From assembly GCA_019359765.1 (NCBI GenBank), contig JAHHGU010000001.1:1-64000 (forward strand): a stretch of DNA of 64,000 bases, read 5' to 3'. Shown in pieces: positions 9,182 through 17,842 of this stretch (its first letter is position 1; the number at the start of each line of letters is the position of its first letter). Source of the stretch: Aphanothece sp. CMT-3BRIN-NPC111 (lineage in GTDB: Bacteria > Cyanobacteriota > Cyanobacteriia > Cyanobacteriales > JAHHGU01). The notes under the pieces are model-generated. The model saw only the letters and a program-made list of their open reading frames with translations. It was not told the DNA's origin and did no database searches. The position numbers were made by a program, and so were the translations under genes.

Positions 9182-9874
9182 GTGTTTTTTCACAAAAAAG
9201 AAACTATTCAGACGGTAAATATCCAAGAGCCAAATCCGCGTTTTGCCCAGTTCCTGCTAGAGCAGTTTGGGGGAGCTACGGGTGAACTGACAGCGGCTTT
9301 ACAATATTGGGTGCAATCCTTGCATTGTGAAAATGCTGGTATCCGAGATATGCTCCAGGATATTGCTCTTGAAGAGTTTAGTCACCTAGAAACGGTTGGT
9401 AAGCTCATCGAAGTTCATACTAAGAATGTAGACCAAACAGAGGCTTATAGAAGTACGTTGTTTGCCGTTCGGGGTGTAGGGCCTCATTTTCTAGACTCTC
9501 AAGGCAGCGCCTGGACAGCTAATTACATTAATGAAGGCGGCGATGTGGTACGTGACCTACGGGCTGACATTGCTGCGGAAGCAGGTGCGCGTCAGACCTA
9601 TGAGGAGTTAATTAAGATGGCTCCGGATCAAGGAACGAAGGATACATTGGTGTATCTGCTAACCCGCGAAATTTCCCACACCAAGATGTTTATGAAGGCG
9701 CTGGATTCGCTGGGTAAGCTCACTGACCCCTTCTTTGGCAATATTCAGCCTGATAGCACAGTGGATCTGTACTACAACTTGTCTTCAGACGGTAAGCAGG
9801 ATGAGCGCGGCCCTTGGAACTCAGAGCCGGAGTTCAAGTATATTGCCGATCCAGTAGCTGCAAGCCAATCGTAG
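9182..9874 (+). CDS. Manganese catalase (dimanganese, ferritin-like fold)
   Basis: 230 residues, matching the short cyanobacterial manganese catalases. It disproportionates hydrogen peroxide at a dimanganese centre held in a four-helix bundle. Candidate ligands are visible: E in the GATGELTAALQYW helix, EEFSH in the next helix, E in AAEAGARQTYEEL, and REISHTKMF. The start is GTG 9182, chosen for TAGGAGAG eight bases upstream. No signal peptide is seen, so it is cytoplasmic. It is a single transcription unit closed by the hairpin at 9906-9945. A role in peroxide or desiccation tolerance is inferred from homologues. Confidence 0.9.
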   Translation: MFFHKKETIQTVNIQEPNPRFAQFLLEQFGGATGELTAALQYWVQSLHCENAGIRDMLQDIALEEFSHLETVGKLIEVHTKNVDQTEAYRSTLFAVRGVGPHFLDSQGSAWTANYINEGGDVVRDLRADIAAEAGARQTYEELIKMAPDQGTKDTLVYLLTREISHTKMFMKALDSLGKLTDPFFGNIQPDSTVDLYYNLSSDGKQDERGPWNSEPEFKYIADPVAASQS

Positions 9875-9905
9875 TTAGCTGCTATCAGGAGTAGAATAAT
9901 AAAAG

Positions 9906-9945
9906 TAGAGTCAGGGTAAGTTTAGTACCATGACTCTATTTTTAT
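9906..9945 (+). terminator. Rho-independent terminator after the Mn catalase gene
   Basis: TAGAGTCA (9906-9913) pairs perfectly with TGACTCTA (9931-9938) and is followed at once by TTTTTA. It starts 31 bp after the catalase stop codon. The stem, loop and U tract are all visible. Confidence 0.8.
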
Positions 9946-10071
9946 TAAAAATGGCTGAATAATATGTCTAATTCCAACGCTCCAGTACTACCTTGCCCCG
10001 TTGCCCTTCGGGTATCAGCCCCAAATTAGAAACGTTTTATACAGAAAGTTTTATTCGGAAACGATATCTAT

Positions 10072-10935
10072 TTGAATACAACATCTGCTCGGAAGCATTC
10101 TGTAACGCTTTTGCCATTGCCATCTGCCTATCTACTGGTATCTCACGGAAGCCGTGACCCTCGCCCCCAAGCTGCTGTAGACCAGCTAGCCGATTTTCTG
10201 AAATTGCGAATTGAGGGTATTAACAACGTACAGGGGGATGGAGGGGAATTAGAGTCTAACTTTTCCTTACTTTCTTCAAGGCAGGCGAGACATCCAAGTT
10301 TATGCTTAAGTCCTGCTTTGCTGCCGCTAGTCGGTACGGCTACTTTAGAACTGGCGACCCTACCTTTGCATGAACAAATCCGTCAGTTTGGCGATCGCGC
10401 TAAAGCTGCTGGATTTAGGCATCTCTTAGTATTGCCCCTGTTTCTGCTACCGGGAGTCCATGTGATGGAAGATATCCCGGCTGAAGTAGCACTGGCTCAA
10501 CAGGCTCTTGGCTCAAACTTGACCATCGATTTGCGACCTCACTTGGGGACTCACCCAAAACTAGGGTGTCTATTGGCAACTCAGATGGCTGCTGTAGAGG
10601 CAGAGGCGCGGATTTTATTATCTCACGGTAGCCGCCGCCGAGGTGGAAATCAGCCTGTGGCAGCAGTGGCGGCTCAACTAGAAGCAGTGGCTGCTTTCTG
10701 GTCGGTGCCTCCCAGTCTAAAGGAGCGGGTGGAAGAGTTCGTTGAGGCTGGCTACGAGCAAATTGCCATTCTGCCCTACTTCCTGTTTGCTGGAGGAATT
10801 ACAGATGCGATCGCTCAAGCAGTTGCACAGTTACAAGAGCAGTTTCCCAATGTACAGATAAGCCTTAAGGAGCCGATAGGAGCAAGCCTAGAATTAGCAG
10901 ATTTAATATTGGATTTATTGCATTTAAATCTGTAA
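10072..10935 (+). CDS. CbiX/SirB-type sirohydrochlorin chelatase, duplicated form
   Basis: 287 residues, start TTG 10072. Two homologous halves are visible: the first opens with SHGSRDPRPQAA near residue 24, the second with SHGSRRRGGNQPVA near residue 184. LLVLPLFLLPGVHVMEDIP in half one and IAILPYFLFAGGITDAI in half two are equivalent; the metal-binding His is kept in the first (GVHV) but not in the second (GGIT). The family inserts Co or Fe into sirohydrochlorin for cobalamin or siroheme. The next gene encodes the methyltransferase that makes the substrate, precorrin-2, which supports the assignment. No good ribosome site precedes the TTG, so the exact start is uncertain. Confidence 0.85.
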   Translation: MNTTSARKHSVTLLPLPSAYLLVSHGSRDPRPQAAVDQLADFLKLRIEGINNVQGDGGELESNFSLLSSRQARHPSLCLSPALLPLVGTATLELATLPLHEQIRQFGDRAKAAGFRHLLVLPLFLLPGVHVMEDIPAEVALAQQALGSNLTIDLRPHLGTHPKLGCLLATQMAAVEAEARILLSHGSRRRGGNQPVAAVAAQLEAVAAFWSVPPSLKERVEEFVEAGYEQIAILPYFLFAGGITDAIAQAVAQLQEQFPNVQISLKEPIGASLELADLILDLLHLNL

Positions 10936-11135
10936 TAAGCAGGTGGGTGTATAAACCTATGTTGGAATTGTTAGTTGTTAATAGGGCTTTTCTTACTAAC
11001 CACTAATACTCCCCACACTTACGTTTATTTCTGCCCAACTCCTTAGGGCTTCAAGATTAGCTTCGGCTTCAGCAAATAATATTAGCCTTAAATATCCTCA
11101 AAATGTCCCATCTAACTGCTATTAACACGATAATG

Positions 11136-11170
11136 AACCGCCAAGACGCGAAGAACGCTAAGGAAGAAAA
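11136..11170. repeat. Dispersed 'cgcaaagac' repeat at the cobA 5' end
   Basis: AACCGCCAAGACGCGAAGAA continuing to CGCTAAGGAAG matches the repeat at 6821-6850 (ACCGCAAAGACGCAAAGAGC, GCTAAG). It is in frame with cobA and gives a NRQDAKNAK-like translation, which can make an annotated cobA start too far upstream. Confidence 0.6.
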
Positions 11171-11180
11171 TAAGAGGTGT

Positions 11181-11927
11181 TTGGGGAAGGTTTACTTGGT
11201 GGGTGCTGGACCAGGAGATCCGGGGTTGATGACGCTCAAAGGAAAAGGGCTGTTAGAGTGTGCTGATGTGGTAGTTTACGATGCCCTGGTTAGCCCTCAG
11301 ATTTTGCTGATGATTAACCCGCAAGCAGAAAAAATTGATGCTGGTAAGCGCAGCGGGCGTCACTCGTTATTGCAGGAAGAAACAACCCAGTTGCTGATTG
11401 AAAAGGCGCAAACTCAAGCTGTGGTGGTGCGGCTAAAAGGGGGCGATCCTTTTGTTTTTGGTCGCGGTGGCGAGGAGATGGAAGACTTATTGCGTGCAGG
11501 TGTACCAGTGGAAGTGGTGCCGGGGGTAACATCGGGAATTGCCGCACCAGCTTATGCGGGGATTCCTTTGACTCACCGGGCTTACAGTTCCTCGGTTACG
11601 TTTGTCACTGGTCACGAGTCGGTGGGTAAGTATCGACCAGCTGTTAACTGGCAGGCGATCGCACATGGCTCAGAAACAATTGTCGTCTACATGGGGATTC
11701 ACAATCTACCCTACATTGTTGAAGAATTCACCGCAGCTGAGATGAGTCCACAGACGCCAGTAGCGTTAGTACGCTGGGGTACTCGGCCGGAACAGGAAGA
11801 ATTGATTGGCACGCTAGAAACTATTGTGTCTCAGGTGGAAGAGTCTGGGTTTGAAGCACCGGCGATCGCGGTGATAGGAAATATAGTTAAATTGCACGCT
11901 GTCTTGTCAGGTTGTCGCCCTTGTTAA
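11181..11927 (+). CDS. cobA: Uroporphyrinogen-III C-methyltransferase (SUMT)
   Basis: This enzyme uses two SAM to convert uroporphyrinogen III to precorrin-2, entering the siroheme/B12 branch. The SAM-methylase fold is clear: [46 protein letters not shown] and GIPLTHR. The frame is open to an ATG at 11103 (and one at 11133), but the stretch in between comes from a dispersed repeat at 11136-11170 that translates as NRQDAKNAKEE. The family normally begins (M)[11 protein letters not shown], so I choose TTG 11181, preceded by AAGAGG. The alternative starts would add 16 or 26 residues. It pairs functionally with the CbiX-like gene 245 bp upstream. Confidence 0.9.
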   Translation: MGKVYLVGAGPGDPGLMTLKGKGLLECADVVVYDALVSPQILLMINPQAEKIDAGKRSGRHSLLQEETTQLLIEKAQTQAVVVRLKGGDPFVFGRGGEEMEDLLRAGVPVEVVPGVTSGIAAPAYAGIPLTHRAYSSSVTFVTGHESVGKYRPAVNWQAIAHGSETIVVYMGIHNLPYIVEEFTAAEMSPQTPVALVRWGTRPEQEELIGTLETIVSQVEESGFEAPAIAVIGNIVKLHAVLSGCRPC

Positions 11928-12325
11928 GAGAAAGACACCCCATGTAAGAGACGTTCCGGCGGAACGTCTCTACTACTGCCGGATAGGCTCTAAGAATCCC
12001 AACATAAATTTAATTGCACTCGCTTACTTATCGGTATTTCCTAGAGCAGATATATTATCTGCCACTAAATTACGATACTGTCAAGTGTATTTACAAGCAG
12101 TATCTATGAGCAAAAAAGCCAATATATACAACGTATTATCCATATTTATAAACAGAGATATTACCAGTGTTGGCTAATATCTCAGCCTCCTATCTTATTA
12201 GATGTAGCCTATTTTTATAAAAACCAGCATTTTTTGAAGTCGGTAGCAACTTTGCTTATAAAGTCACTTAATTAGCGACAATAGAAATAGACGAGTTCTG
12301 CGTATTGAATATTTATAACTCACAA
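11928..12325. other. Intergenic region with a GC-rich palindromic repeat
   Basis: AGAGACGTTCC (11947-11957), a GGC loop, then GGAACGTCTCT (11961-11971) form a perfect 11-bp hairpin 20 bases after the cobA stop, without a strong U tract. Palindromes of this GAGACGTTCC type are scattered in cyanobacterial genomes. The remaining 350 bases are AT-rich and I see nothing else in them. Confidence 0.6.
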
Positions 12326-13288
12326 ATGGACTTGCAAGTCGAGGGAACCAGCGATTTTCTTGAAGAGAGACAGCATGAGCGTCTCGATATTTGGCTAGCT
12401 AATCAGTTACCTGACTTATCCCGTTCTCGATTACAAAAGCTGATTTCACAAGGTTGCGTGCAGATTAATGACCAAATTTGCCTGTCCAAAGACACCAAGG
12501 TTAAATTAGGCGATCGCATCCATGTGACCGTTCCCGATGTTGAAGTGGCGCAAATGCAGCCGGAAGCTATCCCTCTGGATATTCTCTACGAGGATGACAC
12601 CCTGCTGATTGTCAACAAACCTGCTGGCTTAGTCGTGCATCCATCAGCTGGTCACGAAGCTGGTACGCTTGTAAACGCCCTTTTAGCTCACTGCCCTCTA
12701 GCTGAAATTGGCGGCGTGCAGCGCCCTGGAATTGTCCATCGGCTGGATAAGGATACGACGGGAGCGATCGCGATTGCCAAGACAGACTTTGCTCACCAAC
12801 ACCTGCAAGCCCAGCTGAAAGCGAAAACGGCTCGACGAGAGTATCTAGGGGTAGTCTACGGTGCCCCCCGCACTGACTCAGGCAAGATTGACCTGCCCAT
12901 AGGTCGTCATCCAGTTGACCGCAAGAAAATGGCTGTAGTACCGGAAAACAAGGGAGGTCGCCCATCTGTAACGCACTGGCGGGTGCAGGAACGACTAGCC
13001 AACTACACGCTGATGCACTTCCAGTTAGAAACTGGTCGCACTCACCAAATTCGCGTCCACAGCGCCCATATTGGGCATCCCATCCTGGGAGACCCAGTTT
13101 ACAGTTCTGGTGCCTCACTCAAAGTCAATCTACCGGGGCAAGCGCTTCACGCTTGGCGTCTGCGTTTGCAACATCCTGTGTCTGGAGAGTTCATAGAAGC
13201 GATCGCGCCTCCTCCAGTTGCTTTTACGACGCTTTTAGAGGTACTGCGACGAAGGGTTGCTGCACTTAATCCCAAGCTGATCGAGTAA
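12326..13288 (+). CDS. RluA/RluD-family pseudouridine synthase
   Basis: About 320 residues. An N-terminal S4 RNA-binding domain (RLDIWLANQLPDLSRSRLQK) is followed by the pseudouridine synthase domain. The signature GIVHRLDKDTTGAIAIAK carries the catalytic aspartate, and LETGRTHQIRVHSAHIGHPI is the second conserved block. S4 plus this domain fits large-subunit rRNA synthases of the RluD type, which isomerise uridines in helix 69; the exact target is inferred. I prefer ATG 12326 over the in-frame TTG 12305. Neither has a good ribosome site. Confidence 0.9.
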   Translation: MDLQVEGTSDFLEERQHERLDIWLANQLPDLSRSRLQKLISQGCVQINDQICLSKDTKVKLGDRIHVTVPDVEVAQMQPEAIPLDILYEDDTLLIVNKPAGLVVHPSAGHEAGTLVNALLAHCPLAEIGGVQRPGIVHRLDKDTTGAIAIAKTDFAHQHLQAQLKAKTARREYLGVVYGAPRTDSGKIDLPIGRHPVDRKKMAVVPENKGGRPSVTHWRVQERLANYTLMHFQLETGRTHQIRVHSAHIGHPILGDPVYSSGASLKVNLPGQALHAWRLRLQHPVSGEFIEAIAPPPVAFTTLLEVLRRRVAALNPKLIE

Positions 13289-13355
13289 TAATTTCTTTAC
13301 ATATATATACAAATCAATATAAAACACTCTATAACAAAAAGCGATGAAACTACCT

Positions 13356-13395
13356 ATATTGGCTGATTACAGCCAATATTAAATAATAATAAAAT
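13356..13395 (+). terminator. Hairpin after the pseudouridine synthase gene
   Basis: ATATTGGCT (13356-13364) pairs with AGCCAATAT (13371-13379) around a six-base loop, followed by an A/T-rich stretch. It lies 68 bp past the stop. It could be a terminator or a small palindromic element, since similar AGCCAATAT words occur near 12118 and 12170. Confidence 0.5.
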
Positions 13396-13824
13396 CTATT
13401 AGATTATTTTTTTAAGTATAAATACTAGCCCTCATTGTAACGAATCATTGCGAGACCTTAAAGACAAAAGCCTTTCCCAGCAAGGTTTTGCCCCTTGATT
13501 TACTCCGTAAAGTTTGCTTAATAATTCTTAAAATACAAAGCACCCGACAGCGTTGTATAAAAGTTACCTGGAAGGGATAAATGACAGACAAAAGTTAAAC
13601 AAGCACGGATTTATCAAGATTGCCCGTCTCTCATAAAAGAACAAATGTTTCTCATAATTTCTGGAAAACCGTTTTGTTACTCAATGTTAAGTAGCAGACA
13701 AAATGGGGGAGCAGCTTGAATCTGTGTTGTGGCTAATGTCTGCCGATGACCTTTCACTCACTGGCTTCATCAAGGTTTGTTTTACCCAAACCACCTCAAC
13801 CAAAATCAGTAGGAGATTGAGTTT
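13396..13824 (+). promoter_or_regulatory. Upstream and leader region of the phycocyanin operon
   Basis: About 430 bases without a gene precede cpcB. Phycocyanin operons are strongly transcribed and often have long leaders, so the promoter should lie here. TTGATT at 13495 with a poor -10 (TTAATA) 17 bases on is only a weak candidate, and I cannot assign the start point. TAGGAGA near 13809 is the cpcB ribosome site. Confidence 0.45.
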
Positions 13825-14343
13825 ATGTTAGATGCATTCGCCAAGGTTGTTTCTCAGGCAGATGCTCGTGGTGAATTCCTCACCAACGATCAATTCAACG
13901 CTCTGAGCAACATGGTTAAAGAAGGCAACAAGCGTTTGGATGTTGTCAACCGCATCACCGGCAACGCCTCCACTATCGTTGCTAACGCAGCACGTGCTTT
14001 GTTTGAAGATCAGCCTCAATTGATCCAACCAGGCGGTAATGCCTACACCAACCGTCGTATGGCTGCTTGCCTGCGCGATATGGAAATCATCCTGCGTTAC
14101 GTAACCTACGCCGCTGCTGCTGGCGATGCTAGCGTGCTGGATGACCGTTGCCTGAATGGCCTCCGCGAAACCTACCAAGCTCTAGGTGTTCCTGGTGGTT
14201 CTGTTGCTACTGGCGTTCAAAAAATGAAGGATGCCGCGATCGCAATTGCCAACGACCCCAACAATATCACCAAGGGTGATTGCAACTCTTTGATATCTGA
14301 ACTGTCTGGCTACTTTGATCGCGCTGCCTCGGCAGTGGGCTAG
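13825..14343 (+). CDS. cpcB: C-phycocyanin beta subunit
   Basis: 172 residues, the standard CpcB length. It forms the (alpha-beta) unit of the light-harvesting rods. Two bilin-attachment cysteines are visible: [11 protein letters not shown] (Cys near 82) and KGDCNSL (Cys near 153). NPGG/HHRNQAAC-type phycoerythrocyanin residues are absent, and [15 protein letters not shown] is the phycocyanin version. First gene of the operon; strong ribosome site TAGGAGA. cpcA follows 116 bp downstream. Assignment is secure. Confidence 0.98.
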   Translation: MLDAFAKVVSQADARGEFLTNDQFNALSNMVKEGNKRLDVVNRITGNASTIVANAARALFEDQPQLIQPGGNAYTNRRMAACLRDMEIILRYVTYAAAAGDASVLDDRCLNGLRETYQALGVPGGSVATGVQKMKDAAIAIANDPNNITKGDCNSLISELSGYFDRAASAVG

Positions 14344-14459
14344 TCAAAACGATGCCATTCATCCTTTACAGAAGCTTACGCAAATCGCTTCTTAAGGTTA
14401 TGGCGATGATATTTCCCGCAAAAAACTTGCAGAACAAATATTAAGGAGATACCTGAACT

Positions 14460-14948
14460 ATGAAGACCCCAATTACAGAAGCGATCGCATCTGCGGATAC
14501 TCAAGGTCGTTTCTTGAGCAACGCTGAAATGCACCAAGTTTACGGTCGTTATGAGCGTGCTGCTGCTGCTATGGAAGCTGCTCAAGCTCTGACCAACAAC
14601 GCTCAAAAGCTGATTGATGGTGCAGCTAACGCGGTTTACCAAAAGTTCCCATACACCAACCAACAACAAGGCCCTAACTTCGCCTCTGACTCTCGCGGTA
14701 AAGGCAAGTGCGCTCGTGACATCGGCTACTATGTCCGCATCATTAGCTACTGCTTGGTTGCTGGTGGTACCGGTCCTCTCGATGAGTTCTTGCTTGCTGG
14801 TTTGGATGAAATGCATCGTACATTCGATCTTTCCAACAGCTGGTACGTTGAAGCTCTCAAGTGGATCAAAGCCAATCATGGCGTAACTGGTCAAGCTGCT
14901 GTTGAAGCGAACGCCTACATCGACTACGCAATTAACGCCCTAAGCTAG
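14460..14948 (+). CDS. cpcA: C-phycocyanin alpha subunit
   Basis: 162 residues, exactly the family length. The single bilin cysteine is in [12 protein letters not shown] (Cys near 84), the site loaded by the CpcE/CpcF lyase encoded downstream. It starts [13 protein letters not shown], the conserved CpcA N-terminus, with AAGGAGAT before the ATG. It pairs with CpcB to build rod hexamers. A large hairpin follows directly and probably sets a high cpcBA to linker ratio. Confidence 0.98.
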   Translation: MKTPITEAIASADTQGRFLSNAEMHQVYGRYERAAAAMEAAQALTNNAQKLIDGAANAVYQKFPYTNQQQGPNFASDSRGKGKCARDIGYYVRIISYCLVAGGTGPLDEFLLAGLDEMHRTFDLSNSWYVEALKWIKANHGVTGQAAVEANAYIDYAINALS

Positions 14949-14961
14949 TCTTAAGGTGCGT

Positions 14962-15021
14962 TGCCCGGAAGAGTAAGCGAATGTTGGCGTAGTGGCTAGC
15001 ACTTGCTAATTTTTCCGGGCA
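14962..15021 (+). terminator. Attenuating hairpin between cpcA and cpcC
   Basis: TGCCCGGAA (14962-14970) pairs perfectly with TTCCGGGCA (15013-15021). The enclosed AGTAAGCG...CACTTGCT segment can extend the stem with G-U pairs. TTGTTTTGCTCTTTTT follows. It is inferred to be a partial terminator or a 3' stabiliser of the cpcBA message that lowers linker expression. Confidence 0.75.
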
Positions 15022-15082
15022 TTGTTTTGCTCTTTTTGACTATAAAAATCTTCAAAAAAGTTGTTGTGTTGGGAAATAAAGC

Positions 15083-15961
15083 ATGAGCGGTTTAACGGCG
15101 TCTAATTTAACGGCAGCAGGAAGACTAGGTCTTTCTGCTTTCGATAATTCCACCAAAGTAGAATTGCGGCCTGATGCCACTGAAGACGATCTGCAAGCGG
15201 TGTTGCGATCGGCTTACCGTCAAGTATTTGGCAATGATTATGTGATGCAATCTGAACGCCTCACATATGCGGAATCTCAGCTGCGGCAAGGCAACATCAA
15301 TGTCCGAGACTTTGTGCGTGCTCTTGCTAAGTCGGAGCTATACAAATCCAAGTTTTTCTATAGCAATTCAAATACCCGCTTCATAGAACTGAATTTCAAG
15401 CACTTGCTAGGACGTGCTCCCTACGACGAAGATGACTTGAATTACCACCTCAATATTTATGAGGAAAAGGGTTACAACGCAGAAATTGATTCTTACATAG
15501 ACAGCGTTGAGTATGAAGCCAACTTTGGAAACAACGTTGTCCCTTACTATCGTGGTTTTTCAGTCGATCCAGGGGTAAGAACCACCGGCTTTACCCGCAT
15601 GTTCCGCCTTTATCGCGGTTATGCAACCAGCGATCGCTCCCAAGTTCAAGGCAAAGCACCTCACTTGGTTCGCGAACTGGCCAAAAATCAATCCAACAAT
15701 ATTCTTCAACCAGCTGGTGGCGGTGGAAATTGGAGCCATGCTGGTGCTAGCGATGATATCCCAACCAAAGCACTTGGCGGTTCATGGGGAGAAAGCGGAC
15801 GGGTTTATCGCCTGGAAGTTGCTGGAATTCGCCAACCAGGTTATCCCAAAGTTCGTCGCAGTAATACAGCCTTTTTGGTACCGGTTGAACAAATGTTGCC
15901 CAAAATGCAGCAGATTCAGCGTATGGGCGGCAGAATAGTCAGCGTTACGCCAGCATCTTAA
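15083..15961 (+). CDS. cpcC: Phycocyanin-associated rod linker (about 32 kDa)
   Basis: 292 residues, usual for CpcC. The linker domain (PF00427-type) covers about residues 20-180, with [44 protein letters not shown] and [14 protein letters not shown]-terminal CpcD-like domain (PF01383-type, about 235-292) contains [17 protein letters not shown] and [13 protein letters not shown]. It sits in the rod cavity and joins phycocyanin hexamers. It is third in the operon. Its C-terminal domain is nearly duplicated in the next gene. Confidence 0.95.
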   Translation: MSGLTASNLTAAGRLGLSAFDNSTKVELRPDATEDDLQAVLRSAYRQVFGNDYVMQSERLTYAESQLRQGNINVRDFVRALAKSELYKSKFFYSNSNTRFIELNFKHLLGRAPYDEDDLNYHLNIYEEKGYNAEIDSYIDSVEYEANFGNNVVPYYRGFSVDPGVRTTGFTRMFRLYRGYATSDRSQVQGKAPHLVRELAKNQSNNILQPAGGGGNWSHAGASDDIPTKALGGSWGESGRVYRLEVAGIRQPGYPKVRRSNTAFLVPVEQMLPKMQQIQRMGGRIVSVTPAS

Positions 15962-15969
15962 TCAATTCT

Positions 15970-16048
15970 TGTTGGTTTATTCGAGCAAAGGCTCGCTTTG
16001 AGAGTGACAAAATCTTTACTCACCTTTAAGCGATCGCATAAACCAACA
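15970..16048 (+). repeat. Inverted repeat after cpcC
   Basis: TGTTGGTTTAT (15970-15980) pairs perfectly with ATAAACCAACA (16038-16048). A small inner stem CGAGC...GCTCG lies at 15983-15996. It may act as an mRNA processing or stability element. A related TTGTTGGTTT occurs after the next gene at about 16439. Confidence 0.65.
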
Positions 16049-16176
16049 ACATCATTAATAGTGAGAGTGACAAGGGTAGTTGATAACTCGCCCCATCTTT
16101 AAAAAATGCATCTAGCGTACACTTGCTCACCCCTCACATTCTGAAAGCTCACATTACTACAAAAGCTATATCAACT

Positions 16177-16428
16177 ATGTTGGGTCAAACAAGCAACGCC
16201 AGTTTTAGTTCCATCTCTAAAGAGGCAACCCCAGAAGCCTGTCTTGGAGGTTCTAAAGAGGAAAGCGGTCGGATCTACCGACTTGAGGTAACAAAGCTTC
16301 TTCAACCAGGTTACCCCAGCGTTCGTTATAGTACCACAGCCTACTTAGTACCCTTTGAGCAGATGTTGCCCCGGATGCAGCAGATTCAGCGCATGGGCGG
16401 CAAAATTGTTAACGTTTCACCTGCCTAG
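16177..16428 (+). CDS. CpcD-like small linker with a CpcC-type domain (cpcD/cpcC hybrid)
   Basis: 83 residues from ATG 16177; the frame is open further upstream but that part is non-coding in character. The first residues (MLGQTSNASF) and the 12 bases before the ATG mimic cpcD, but from residue about 36 it matches the CpcC C-terminal domain: by eye 35 of 48 residues are identical (for example [27 protein letters not shown]). It would cap rods or trim linker occupancy like CpcD. Its ribosome site is weaker than that of cpcD: AGGAG has become AAAAG. It may be a hybrid paralogue in use or starting to decay. Confidence 0.8.
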   Translation: MLGQTSNASFSSISKEATPEACLGGSKEESGRIYRLEVTKLLQPGYPSVRYSTTAYLVPFEQMLPRMQQIQRMGGKIVNVSPA

Positions 16429-16514
16429 TTCTCGAAGAGTTGTTGGTTTTTACGGTTGAGTTTTTCTCCCGTGATGACTAACAACAAATAACTTAGTTAG
16501 GAGCTATATCAACC

Positions 16515-16901
16515 ATGTTTGGTCAAGCAGCACTGGGAAACACGAGCTTCAATGACGCTGGAACTCGGATGTTTCGTTTCGAGGTCAAGGGTTTGCGTCA
16601 AACTTACCAATCTGACAGACTCAGCTATCCCATTCGTCGTAGTGGCAGCTTTATCATTACAGTGCCCTACAGCCGCATGAATGAAGAAATGCAGCGGATT
16701 AACCGCATGGGGGGCACAATTGTCAGCATTCAGCAATTGACGCTAGAAGGTGACAGCCAAGCCAAAACCGAAGCGGTAACAGCCCACCAAAATCTGGAAG
16801 CTGAGGGCAAAAGCAAAGCCACAGCATCCGACAAAAAAGTGGAAGCTAGCAGTGAAGGCCAAAGCAAAGGCAAAAGCAAAGCCACAGCATCTGACAAATA
16901 A
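16515..16901 (+). CDS. cpcD: Phycocyanin rod-capping linker CpcD with a basic C-terminal extension
   Basis: 128 residues; CpcD is normally about 80-90. Residues 1-75 are canonical: MFGQAALGNTSF, RMFRFEVKGLRQ, YPIRRSGSFIITVPYSRM, QRINRMGGTIVSI. The domain caps the core-distal rod end. The last 50 or so residues are a Lys/Ser/Ala/Glu-rich, probably disordered tail with GKSKATASDK occurring twice. AGGAG precedes the ATG. The tail arose partly by a 30-bp direct repeat; its function is unknown. Confidence 0.93.
   Translation: MFGQAALGNTSFNDAGTRMFRFEVKGLRQTYQSDRLSYPIRRSGSFIITVPYSRMNEEMQRINRMGGTIVSIQQLTLEGDSQAKTEAVTAHQNLEAEGKSKATASDKKVEASSEGQSKGKSKATASDK
16806..16898 (+). repeat. 30-bp direct repeat in the cpcD 3' extension
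   Basis: GGCAAAAGCAAAGCCACAGC followed by ATC(C/T)GACAAA occurs at 16806-16835 and 16869-16898 with one mismatch, giving GKSKATASDK twice in the protein. It was read directly. Confidence 0.85.
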
Positions 16902-16926
16902 GAAGGTTAACTAAGCAATCCTCCCT

Positions 16927-17784
16927 ATGCTGGACCCCAGTCAAAAGCAGGATTCCGAATCTGTATCATTGCCAACTGAGCCATTTGGTGGCGGGCATTT
17001 AACACTAGAGCAGGCGATTGCCAATCTCACCCATGCAGATTTGAGCCTGCGCTACTATGCTGCTTGGTGGCTGGGAAAATTTGCAACTGGTGAGCCTAAA
17101 GTTGTAGATGGCTTGATCGCTGCCCTGGATGACGAGTCAGATCGAACTGAGTTGGGAGGATATCCTCTACGACGGAATGCGGCGCGGGCACTGGGTAAAT
17201 TAGCAGATTCTCGTGCAGTACCGCCACTGATTCGCTGCCTAGAGTGTGATGATTTCTATGTTAGAGAAGCAGCTGCTCAATCACTAGGGATGTTGGGCGA
17301 TCGCACCTGTATCCCGCAATTGATGCAGCTACTGGCTGGGGGTGTGGCAGAAACTCAATTAGTTCCTGGACGCCCCCACTTAGCTCAACCTGCCGAAGCA
17401 GTCATGGAAGCCTTGCAAGCCCTAAAAGCAACCGAGGCAGTTCCACTGATTCAACCGTTTCTAGAACATCCGGTGGAACGAATTAGGTATGGGGCGGCAC
17501 GAGCCATGTATGCGTTAACTCAGGAATCAGTGTATGGAGAACGTTTAGTGCAAGCGATCGCCAACAGGGATCTGAGCTTGCAATTGCGCCGCACTCTCTT
17601 ACTGGACTTGGGTGCCAGTGGCTACTTGCCAGGAGCACAGGCGATCGCACACGCTACGGTGGAAAATAGCTTTAAGATGATTGCCCTCAAAAGCTTGCTA
17701 GAAAATCATCTCCAGCAGCTAGAGACAGTCTCTTTATCTACTGAAGCCCAACAAGTCATGACATTGATGGACGCACTGCTATAG
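16927..17784 (+). CDS. cpcE: Phycocyanobilin lyase subunit CpcE
   Basis: 285 residues. With CpcF it forms the heterodimeric E/F-type lyase that attaches phycocyanobilin to Cys84 of CpcA. The protein consists of HEAT/PBS-lyase repeats: LRYYAAWWLGKF, RRNAARALGKLAD, VREAAAQSLGMLGD and RYGAARAMYAL are successive repeat helices. It lies 25 bp after cpcD, with cpcF 58 bp downstream. Operon position and length match known cpcE. Confidence 0.95.
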   Translation: MLDPSQKQDSESVSLPTEPFGGGHLTLEQAIANLTHADLSLRYYAAWWLGKFATGEPKVVDGLIAALDDESDRTELGGYPLRRNAARALGKLADSRAVPPLIRCLECDDFYVREAAAQSLGMLGDRTCIPQLMQLLAGGVAETQLVPGRPHLAQPAEAVMEALQALKATEAVPLIQPFLEHPVERIRYGAARAMYALTQESVYGERLVQAIANRDLSLQLRRTLLLDLGASGYLPGAQAIAHATVENSFKMIALKSLLENHLQQLETVSLSTEAQQVMTLMDALL

Positions 17785-17842
17785 TCCTAGGTTATTGAAT
17801 CTTGTTGAGCCTTTCTGTTAATTAACTCGCAACTCAACAACC

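Noticed and set aside
12612..13118. Minus-strand frame inside the pseudouridine synthase gene
   Set aside because: It overlaps the catalytic domain on the other strand and has no family features.
13825..14948. Phycoerythrocyanin (pecBA) as an alternative to cpcBA
   Set aside because: The beta subunit has [15 protein letters not shown], and the alpha has the phycocyanin start [13 protein letters not shown] and a 162-residue length; no pecE/pecF-type genes are present.
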